Positions 52,006 to 59,355 of a stretch of 64,000 nucleotides of DNA are shown piece after piece; position 1 is the stretch's first letter; every line of letters starts with the position of its first letter. This DNA is from CAYGZL01 sp964354345 (GTDB taxonomy: Bacteria; Chloroflexota; Anaerolineae; Anaerolineales; UBA4823). A program made the translations under genes and the position numbers. Below the pieces are notes generated by a model. It saw nothing but the letters and a program-made list of their open reading frames with translations, searched no databases and had not been told where the DNA came from. The stretch lies in the NCBI GenBank assembly GCA_964354345.1, contig CAYGZL010000151.1, positions 93,948 through 157,947 on the forward strand, given 5' to 3'.

Positions 52006-54222
52006 ATGTTGAACGAGTCGCCTCCCAGCGTCAGTCCCGGTCTGGAGGGGATGCTCCAGGATCCACAGGTCACCGATCAGCGCCTGATTGGTGAGTTATG
52101 GCAGATGTTTGCTACTGATCTGTCGCGTTTAACTGTGTTAGCTGGAAAAACCGCGCAAGTAGAGGAAATTGTGGAACAGGGGACTGCCTGGGTGGTCATA
52201 AACCGGCACAAATATTGGGGACAGGTGTCTTTACGCGCCTGGATGATTGGCAGAGTATGGCGTAATTTGTCGGTCGACTGGAAAACCCCACCGGATCTGT
52301 CCCGATATAAGTTGAATAATGGGATAACCTGGCTGGCACTCCTTGCTTACGGACTCTTCCTGACAGCAACTGAGATCGCGTATGTCTTAAAAATCAAACT
52401 CGGGGCAGCGCAGGTAGAGCTTGAAACGCTCCGGCGGTCCATCCAGGACCAGGGTAGAACCAGCCTGGAAGGGGATGGAGATCAACCTGAGCAGCCTGGG
52501 AGTGAAGAGAGAGTGAGTCAGGAGGTGTCATCAACTCTGCTGATGTTGCCCCTGCCGGTTATGGATGCGCCAACCTGCCAGGAGCGGATCCTGGCTTGGG
52601 TTGGGGCGCGTCGCCAACGCCGCGCTAAATTGACCCGTTTCCAGGAGATGGCTCTGGTGGGTGGGATCATCGTGATTGTGTTCTTGCTGGGTCGGTTTTC
52701 TAACCGGTTTTTGCCTGGAGAGTCTTTCTACCAGGCGCTGATGACTCCGGTTTCGCGCGCCTGGTTGTTCACACCGTTGCCATTCACCCCTCAACCAACA
52801 CCCGTGCGCCTGGGAGCGAATGCCAGCCGGTTGGATATCTTCCAGCGCGCCGGCAATAGTCGGGATTTCTGGCATACGTTATGGGCTGATGTACAGGTGA
52901 TTGAATATGGTCCGCCGGGATATATTGGTGCACCCCAATCGGTGTTGCGTAAGCAAGTCTGGATTGATCAACCCTCTCATATTCGCCTGGTGACTGGGCC
53001 GTTGGACGGGGAACCGACCGGGTCGTATGTCATCATCGATTCGCACATTCGTTGGAATGACTTTCGGAATGGCAAGGTTTATGATTACCAGACGGATGAT
53101 CCGCTGGGTGATCTGGATATTCGCATGTTGTTTGGCACTCAGGAGCTGTATATCCAACATCCACGGACTCTGGGGGGGATAGTTGAGCTCTACGGCAGAC
53201 CAGCCTGGATTCTCGATTGTTATAACAACGACGGCCTGCATACTTATCGTTATTGGGTGGACGCTGAGTATGGTGTGGTGCTGGCTCGGCGTGAATATGG
53301 TCAAACAGCGGTTGATCCAATCAAGGGTAATCAGGTGGAAGTCGTTTTACGTGATGTGGTAGTGACCGCCATCGTCTTTGATGCGGTATTTCCGTCTCTG
53401 GTTTTTGATCCACTCACCTGGCCCGGATCCCATTTCGCTAACGATATAAGCTGGTCACCACGTTTATCACGGAGCAATGCAGATGGTCAGAATACGCCTG
53501 TTCAGGCGAACCTGGGACCAACGGGGCATGAGGTGCTATCGCGCCGTTCACCTCCCTCGGGTTTTAATCCATCTCACAGCCGGTTGGCATTCCAATGGCA
53601 GGAGGCCGGAGCAGGTATGAGCTCTCAGAATGTTGTTGATATGTTTGCCGATGGTTATTACCTGGGGACGATGCCTCTGGGGGAGGCGACTGTACTCTAT
53701 TGTGACCGCTCTCAGGATGGCCAGCGGATTGCTTTCGTTACCTTGCCAAAGGATGATTCGGCACAACCATATCATTTATACTGGATTGATCTGTCAGCTC
53801 CATTTCGAATCAACACCGGAGTGGGGAGTGCGACCAACGTGGCGCAACCGACCGGCGATTTAGCCTTCGCCCCCGATGGCCAGCGCCTGGTATATATGGG
53901 TTGCTCGGCTCAGAATCCTCAGGGTTGTGGGGTTTACCTGCTTGACCTGGCTACAAACCAGAGCACTCATTTGGTTGGGCTGCAATTAGCTTTTGATTTC
54001 ATCTGGAAACCAGACGGGAGTGCGTTGGCTTTCGTAGGCGAGGATTTCGATTTACAAAACTGGTATTTTTTTATCTTCGAGCTGCCCTCAACCCGGATTA
54101 TTCAACGGTTGTCCTATGACTGGCGTAGTTTGGGGGTTGGTCCCCAGTCGTTGGAAGAGGCGTGGGGCACAGTCATGCGCCCTCACACGGGGGGCTTATC
54201 GGCTTGTGCGGATCCTCCATAA
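52006..54222 (+). CDS. Membrane protein with ECF sigma-like N-terminus and extracytoplasmic RseB/TolB-like domains
   Basis: The 738 aa protein has an unusual order. Residues ~24-95 (VEEIVEQGTAWVVINRH, then SLRAWMIGRVWRNLSVDW) match ECF sigma region 2. Residues ~105-145 (ITWLALLAYGLFLTATEIAY, then VLKIKLGAAQVELETLRRS) match sigma region 4. A ~65-residue polar linker follows, then one membrane helix (~215-230). The outside part has a beta-rich domain (~275-430, RseB/LolA-like, LFGTQELYIQHPRTLGG) and a WD40/TolB-like propeller (DLAFAPDGQRLVYMG, FIWKPDGSALAFVGED). So a sigma-like module is tied to a sensor-like exterior. Sigma activity is not proved; it may be a degenerate regulator. No anti-sigma gene is adjacent. 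A promoter precedes it. The 3' end overlaps the convergent O-antigen-ligase gene by 40 bp. Confidence 0.72.
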   Translation: MLNESPPSVSPGLEGMLQDPQVTDQRLIGELWQMFATDLSRLTVLAGKTAQVEEIVEQGTAWVVINRHKYWGQVSLRAWMIGRVWRNLSVDWKTPPDLSRYKLNNGITWLALLAYGLFLTATEIAYVLKIKLGAAQVELETLRRSIQDQGRTSLEGDGDQPEQPGSEERVSQEVSSTLLMLPLPVMDAPTCQERILAWVGARRQRRAKLTRFQEMALVGGIIVIVFLLGRFSNRFLPGESFYQALMTPVSRAWLFTPLPFTPQPTPVRLGANASRLDIFQRAGNSRDFWHTLWADVQVIEYGPPGYIGAPQSVLRKQVWIDQPSHIRLVTGPLDGEPTGSYVIIDSHIRWNDFRNGKVYDYQTDDPLGDLDIRMLFGTQELYIQHPRTLGGIVELYGRPAWILDCYNNDGLHTYRYWVDAEYGVVLARREYGQTAVDPIKGNQVEVVLRDVVVTAIVFDAVFPSLVFDPLTWPGSHFANDISWSPRLSRSNADGQNTPVQANLGPTGHEVLSRRSPPSGFNPSHSRLAFQWQEAGAGMSSQNVVDMFADGYYLGTMPLGEATVLYCDRSQDGQRIAFVTLPKDDSAQPYHLYWIDLSAPFRINTGVGSATNVAQPTGDLAFAPDGQRLVYMGCSAQNPQGCGVYLLDLATNQSTHLVGLQLAFDFIWKPDGSALAFVGEDFDLQNWYFFIFELPSTRIIQRLSYDWRSLGVGPQSLEEAWGTVMRPHTGGLSACADPP

Positions 54223-55484
54223 ATTAATTGGTGGGCAGCGACTGATAATCCCCAGATCATCCAGACCAACGGCGCGGGACGCACCATCCCCCAGGTAACT
54301 GCGTCGGTTAAGCCATGCAGGATCAATACGATCTGGCAGCCCAGCAAGCCTGCGCCCAATCCAGTCAGATAACTTTGTTCACCTTTGCGCCAGACGCGCC
54401 AGGAGCATCTCAATCCAACCAGAAGCATGCCCACAAAGGCGAGGCAACCCACCAAACCCAGGTCAACCGCTACTTGAAGGAACAGGTTGTGGCCGTGTTC
54501 GACGGCGCCGGGCGCTGTTTGGGGCAGGGGATACAGGGTGTCCATCACCGGACCAAAGGTTCCCAGGCCAACACCGGTGAAAGGGAAATCCCGGATCAAG
54601 GCTACTGCACGCGACCATAGTTCGAAACGTACTGGTAAGCCTCCCAGCGAGGCGTTGTTCATCATCGCCTCCAGGATGCGGTTAATCCCCAACTGCCAGA
54701 CAGCCACACAAGAACTGATTAACACGACACCGAGTATTGCCCAACTCCACTTACCGTGTAGCCGGGTAGTGAAGTATCCTGCGATGAGCACCACCAGCGC
54801 CCCTGCCAGACCTGACCATGCCCCGCGTGATTGAGTCAAGAGTAAAAAAGTAAACATCACCAGGCTGGAGAGGCTGTGGAGCAGACGTTCGCCCCAATGC
54901 AAATTGCGCCAATTGAAAAGCAACACCGCCAGGCATAACGGAATGAGCAGCGCCAGGAAGCCGCCGAGTACATTGGGGTGAACCGCGTCGGCGACGCGCA
55001 CACTGAAGTGGGCGTAAATCCAGGTAGGGAAGATTGGCAACTTGCCGACCGACCAGTTGACACTGAACGGTGCAAAAGCCGCCAGTCCCAGCCCGGCCGC
55101 GGCCAGGCCAGCTGCCAACCAACGCAGCCGGGCAGGGTTATCTGCCCAGTTGGTAATGGCATAGAAGAGGGCGAAACCGCTCAACAACCGCAACACCTGA
55201 GGCCAGGTGATTTCGGGGAGGGCAGTAGCCCACAGGGTAACCGGGATCATTAACGCCAACAACCCGATTGGGAGATCAGCCGGTGTGTGTATAACCAAAC
55301 GCCCTTCAAAAATCAGGCGTGTCAACCAAAAGACAGCCGCCAGGCCGACTGGCAATGGTAGCAGACGTGGCCAGACCACACTGGCTACGACAGACGCGCT
55401 GACCAGGAAGAACTCCAGGATAGTAAAGTAGCTGTGGGTTTTTACCCACAGACAGGTGCGGATTTGCTTCAGTCGAGTCAGCAT
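54183..55484 (-). CDS. O-antigen ligase/Wzy-like polysaccharide polymerase
   Basis: The 433 aa protein has about ten to twelve hydrophobic segments and the Wzy_C pattern. The region LLTQSRGAWSGL, then RFELWSRAVALIRDFPFTGVG and GLGTFGP, followed by EHGHNLFLQVAVDLGLVG, is the large periplasmic loop of O-antigen ligases, with the conserved His. It would join lipid-linked glycans or polymerise repeat units at the outer face of the membrane. Surface glycan genes elsewhere in the window (UXS, GtrA, GT39-like) fit. The substrate is unknown. It overlaps the sigma-like gene by 40 bp on the other strand. Confidence 0.88.
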   Translation of the reverse strand: MLTRLKQIRTCLWVKTHSYFTILEFFLVSASVVASVVWPRLLPLPVGLAAVFWLTRLIFEGRLVIHTPADLPIGLLALMIPVTLWATALPEITWPQVLRLLSGFALFYAITNWADNPARLRWLAAGLAAAGLGLAAFAPFSVNWSVGKLPIFPTWIYAHFSVRVADAVHPNVLGGFLALLIPLCLAVLLFNWRNLHWGERLLHSLSSLVMFTFLLLTQSRGAWSGLAGALVVLIAGYFTTRLHGKWSWAILGVVLISSCVAVWQLGINRILEAMMNNASLGGLPVRFELWSRAVALIRDFPFTGVGLGTFGPVMDTLYPLPQTAPGAVEHGHNLFLQVAVDLGLVGCLAFVGMLLVGLRCSWRVWRKGEQSYLTGLGAGLLGCQIVLILHGLTDAVTWGMVRPAPLVWMIWGLSVAAHQLIYGGSAQADKPPV

Positions 55485-55495
55485 GTCAACCGAAT

Positions 55496-56407
55496 TTAGG
55501 GTTGATACTTGATAAAAGTTCCATCTTGCAGCTCCTGGAATGCGAGGTGCAACTCAGCCTGGGTATTCATCACGATCGGGCCATACCAGGCCACGGCTTC
55601 ATGGATCGGCTTCCCAGTAATGAGCAGATAGCGCGCCGGCTGTTCCCCGGCTGCGGCGGTCAGGAAATCGCCATCGCCGAAGAGCACCAGGCTTTCGTTC
55701 TCCATGAAACAATCGCGGCGCGTGTCGAAATAGTTCACGCCCTCGACTTCGTATGAAAATGGATCATCGGCCTGACAAAAGTTCACCTGACCGCTGACCA
55801 CATAGGTAAACGCGGTATGGCCGCGTGCAGTCGGATGCTCAAAAATTGCTTCAGGCGGCAGGCTGACATCCAGGTATTCCGGATCAATGACGATATCACG
55901 CACTGGCCCTTCGGTATCTGCCACGGTACCGGCGATTACGCGTACCTCTACACCACTTTCCAGGCTCAGCACAGGGATGTCGTCACAGAGCACTTCGCGG
56001 TAGCGGGGATCCATCATTTTCTGAGCTCCCGGCAGGTTTGCCCAGAGTTGAAAACCGTACATACCACCTTGCTCATCGCCAGCGGGCATTTCCTGGTGGA
56101 TGATCCCACTGCCGGCGGTCATCCATTGCACATCGCCGGGACCGATCACGCCGCGATTCCCCAGGCTGTCGCCATGTTCGACGCGGCCGCGCAAGACATA
56201 GGTGATCGTCTCGATGCCCCGGTGGGGATGCCAGGGGAAACCGCGCTGGTAATCGACCGGATTGTCATTACGAAAATCGTCCAGCAGCAGGAAGGGATCG
56301 AATAAGTGAGGTTGGCTGAAACCGAAAGCGCGTTTCAGATGCACACCAGCGCCTTCCAGAGTCGGTTTACTTTTGAATACTTTTATGATTTTACGGATTT
56401 CAGCCAT
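55496..56407 (-). CDS. Pirin family cupin protein
   Basis: The ~303 aa bicupin has the Fe-binding pirin motifs: FPWHPHRGIETITYVLRGRV, EHGDSLGNRGVIGPGDVQWM and AGSGIIHQE, with the two His of HPH, a later His and the Glu of HQE as metal ligands. Bacterial pirins act as quercetinases or regulators of pyruvate dehydrogenase; which applies here is unknown. The start is MAEI at 56407 with AGGAGG four bases upstream; the longer open frame to 56443 overlaps the gene before it. It follows the second URO-D gene by 14 bp on the same strand. Confidence 0.9.
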   Translation of the reverse strand: MAEIRKIIKVFKSKPTLEGAGVHLKRAFGFSQPHLFDPFLLLDDFRNDNPVDYQRGFPWHPHRGIETITYVLRGRVEHGDSLGNRGVIGPGDVQWMTAGSGIIHQEMPAGDEQGGMYGFQLWANLPGAQKMMDPRYREVLCDDIPVLSLESGVEVRVIAGTVADTEGPVRDIVIDPEYLDVSLPPEAIFEHPTARGHTAFTYVVSGQVNFCQADDPFSYEVEGVNYFDTRRDCFMENESLVLFGDGDFLTAAAGEQPARYLLITGKPIHEAVAWYGPIVMNTQAELHLAFQELQDGTFIKYQP

Positions 56408-56421
56408 CGCGCCTCCTAATA

Positions 56422-57507
56422 TTACGACAATACCGCACGGCAATGAGCTTTCAAAGCAGCATATGCCTCGTTACTTTTCCTGACATCACCCTCCGAGGTC
56501 AATTGCAGGATCAACTTTACCTTTCTGTGGAGTAGTTCTTCTAATCCCTCCCAATGTGCTGCTTCACTGCCGATGCGTGCTTTTACGATCACGCCGCTGC
56601 CTGCGAATGCCTCAGCCAGTTTGCGGGGATCGTTGGGGGTTGGATCAACGCCAGCCAGGGCGCAGTCGACCATCATCAGGTTCTGCACCTGCTTCACGGG
56701 GGTGTAATTTTGGCTAAAGTTTCCACAGGTGTGAATGGCCACTCCGCCGAAATGCGCCCCAAGCCGGCTATTATAGGGCAGAGCAGCATTACGATAAGCC
56801 CGTTCGGAAATCACCGCCAGGTTGTCGTCTGAGATAGAAATGCCTGGCAGGAGCGGCGAGGAGAGCATGATATGCCCCGGACGGGCGGCTCTGGCTCCCA
56901 TGGCAGCGAACTGTATTTCAGAAAATTCGATCATCACCTGGGTGAGTAAATCCATAAACAGCGCCAGGCGCTCGGGCGCGGCCAGGCAGGCGATGAAAAA
57001 TTCACTGGTATCCAGGATTAAGCTGGCGCTGTCGTTCGGACTTTGCGTGTCCGTCAGGACGATATCCAACTGGTCGTGAGTCGCCTCTCGAAAATAGCGG
57101 ATGGTTTCCAGGATCATCTGGGGCAACTCCGCTTTGAGGATATCAGGATGAGGCAAGTCGATCAGTTCATCCAGGGAGTGAAAGGCTGGCAAGGTTTGCG
57201 GTGCATCGAAATCGTTCCAGTTCATCGGACAGCCGAAGATATTGGCATACACACCCACCCCATGCCAGGGTTCCAGGTAGGTGAAAGCAAAGTCGCTGTC
57301 AAGCTGCAGGGTCAGAGCTAGTGCCTCGAGCTGATGTTCGAGCGATTGTACCCGGTCAGCCGATACAACCCCCCAGATATCAGAGGGCGGTTGGACGATA
57401 ACGGGTGTCTCAGGACTCCACGGCGAGCGGACGAACTGGCGGAAAGCTGCATCTTTTTCTGCCTGAAAGGCATTAAACCGGGCATAAGGGAATTCTTTGG
57501 GATTCAT
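56422..57507 (-). CDS. URO-D-superfamily methyltransferase-like protein (second of two)
   Basis: The ~361 aa barrel protein (NPKEFPYARFNAFQAEKD start, DTSEFFIACLAAPERLALFM, then AHFGGVAIHTCGNFSQNYT) has the H-x-C-G metal motif (HTCG) that binds zinc in MtaA/CmuA-type methyltransferases, unlike the other copy at 50812-51870. It may use a corrinoid methyl donor or transfer to a thiol. No corrinoid protein gene is adjacent. The ATG 57507 is used; its ribosome site is weak and an earlier in-frame codon is possible. The promoter upstream looks good. Confidence 0.82.
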   Translation of the reverse strand: MNPKEFPYARFNAFQAEKDAAFRQFVRSPWSPETPVIVQPPSDIWGVVSADRVQSLEHQLEALALTLQLDSDFAFTYLEPWHGVGVYANIFGCPMNWNDFDAPQTLPAFHSLDELIDLPHPDILKAELPQMILETIRYFREATHDQLDIVLTDTQSPNDSASLILDTSEFFIACLAAPERLALFMDLLTQVMIEFSEIQFAAMGARAARPGHIMLSSPLLPGISISDDNLAVISERAYRNAALPYNSRLGAHFGGVAIHTCGNFSQNYTPVKQVQNLMMVDCALAGVDPTPNDPRKLAEAFAGSGVIVKARIGSEAAHWEGLEELLHRKVKLILQLTSEGDVRKSNEAYAALKAHCRAVLS

Positions 57508-57584
57508 AAACACTTCACCGCATTGTGTGGGATAAGATTGTGATCGCAATATTGGGTTAACCTATCGAACAGATTAATCCTCGG

Positions 57585-57613
57585 GTTATAATGGATAGTA
57601 ATTTACTTAACAA
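57585..57613 (-). promoter_or_regulatory. Sigma70-type promoter of the second URO-D gene
   Basis: On the minus strand TTGTTA (57613-57608) and TATAAC (57590-57585) are separated by 17 bp. It would drive the URO-D and pirin genes. Confidence 0.5.
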
Positions 57614-57713
57614 TTATACTCATAAAGCTGAATCCGTTTTAAAGACTGTGCTTGGCCATAAGCTGATCCTGTAAATCCTGCCCATCCTGTTAGTTTAAAT
57701 TAGGAGCATCCCC

Positions 57714-59354
57714 ATGACCTCAGAAGACCAATTCTATACAGACAGTGCAACCTATATTGAAGAGCTACTTGAAACCAGTCCCACATCGGCAACTTTCTTG
57801 GGCGACCATCGTTGGGATCATAAGCTGGCGGATAACACCCCACAGGCGATCGCCCGGCAGCGGCGCATGATTGGCGAATGGTTGGTGAAATTCGAGGGCT
57901 ATGAGACGACCGGCTGGTCGGTGGAGGGCTTGATCGATCTGAAAATAATGATCCACGTGTCGAAATCCTTCATCCGTAGTTTCGACAAGACCCGCGATCA
58001 CCAGCGCTACCCCGGCGGTGGCGCGGAGGAAAGCCTGAACGGTGTGTACGCCCTGATCATCCGCGATTTTGCACCCTTGCCTGAACGGCTGAAGAATATC
58101 CTGGCTCGCTTGAAAGAGACGCCGCGCGTGCTGGCTGAGACACGCCAGTTGATTATCCCTCAGGATGTGCCAAAGGTTTGGGCAGAGATCTCAATCCAGG
58201 TGACTCGCCAGGGGATTGGCCTCTTTAGCGGTTTCATTCCCATGCTGGCCGAGGCGGCTCCGGAGATCAAGGAGGAGCTGATTGCTGCCGCGCAGGTTGC
58301 CGCGGCTGCCCTGGCTGAGCATGCCAACTGGATCGAGCAGGAAGTCCTGCCCCAGGCCCAGGGTGATTTCGCTGTCGGCAAGGAATTGTTCGATGAGATG
58401 CTGCGCGAGAACCACATGGTGGATTACGATGCAGATCAACTGCGCGCCACCGGCTGGAAACTGTTTGCTGCGACCGAGGAGCAAATGAAGGCGCTCGCTG
58501 CGCAAATGGATCCGACCAGGACGCCCAAGCAACTGCTGGAGGAGTCCAAGGCGAACCACCCCACTGCAGACGGACTGCTGGATGCCTACCGGGATTGGAT
58601 GAACCGGGCGCGCCAGTTTATCGTCGAAAACGAAATCGCCTCCATCCCCGCAGGAGAAAGAATCCGGGTCGTGGAGACGCCAGCATTCCAACGCATGTTG
58701 ATCCCTTACGCGGCTTACAGTATGCCGGGTTTCCTCGAGAAAATACAGGAAGGTGTGTTCTTTGTGACGCCCGTGGAGGCGAGCGCTTCTCCTGAAGAAG
58801 CCGAACGGAAGCTGCGCGGCCATCCCTGGGCGGATATCCCCGTCATTGCGCTGCACGAGGCCTATCCGGGACATCACCTGCAACTGGTGGTGGCAAATAC
58901 AGTCCCCTCCCTACCACGCAAGCTGGGCGCTTTCCTCTCATCGCTATTTGTGGAGGGTTGGGCTTTTTACTGCGAGGAGCTGATGGAACAGTTGGGTTTT
59001 ATTGACCAACCGATCCAGAGGCTGGCTCGTTTACAGGCGCAGCTCTGGCGCGCCTCCCGGATTATCATTGACGCTTCACTGCATACCGGGCAGATGACCG
59101 TAGAAGAGGCGATCAACTTCCTGGTGGAGCGCGCCGGGTTGGAACCAGACGATGCGCGGGCAGAAGTGTTGCGCTACACGATGAGTCCTACCCAGCCACA
59201 GTGTTACCTGATGGGCAAGCTGCAAATCCTGGAGATCGTCGCCGATTACCGGCGGCGCTTCCCCCAGGCTACTCTGCGTCAGTTACACGATGATATCCTA
59301 CGCAGCGGTTCCCTACCGCCGCGCTTGATGCGCCAGAAGCTGTTCGGGCAGTAA
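57714..59354 (+). CDS. DUF885 family metallopeptidase-like protein
   Basis: The 546 aa protein is mostly helical and has the DUF885 zinc motif VIALHEAYPGHHLQ (His-Glu near 379) and the later glutamate stretch FVEGWAFYCEELM. These match the gluzincin-like arrangement HExxxGH...E, so it may be a metallopeptidase. There is no signal peptide, so it would be cytoplasmic. The start follows a TTAGGAGC site. The GH38-like gene begins 1 bp after the stop, so the pair is co-transcribed. The substrate is unknown. Confidence 0.85.
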   Translation: MTSEDQFYTDSATYIEELLETSPTSATFLGDHRWDHKLADNTPQAIARQRRMIGEWLVKFEGYETTGWSVEGLIDLKIMIHVSKSFIRSFDKTRDHQRYPGGGAEESLNGVYALIIRDFAPLPERLKNILARLKETPRVLAETRQLIIPQDVPKVWAEISIQVTRQGIGLFSGFIPMLAEAAPEIKEELIAAAQVAAAALAEHANWIEQEVLPQAQGDFAVGKELFDEMLRENHMVDYDADQLRATGWKLFAATEEQMKALAAQMDPTRTPKQLLEESKANHPTADGLLDAYRDWMNRARQFIVENEIASIPAGERIRVVETPAFQRMLIPYAAYSMPGFLEKIQEGVFFVTPVEASASPEEAERKLRGHPWADIPVIALHEAYPGHHLQLVVANTVPSLPRKLGAFLSSLFVEGWAFYCEELMEQLGFIDQPIQRLARLQAQLWRASRIIIDASLHTGQMTVEEAINFLVERAGLEPDDARAEVLRYTMSPTQPQCYLMGKLQILEIVADYRRRFPQATLRQLHDDILRSGSLPPRLMRQKLFGQ

Positions 59355-59355
59355 T

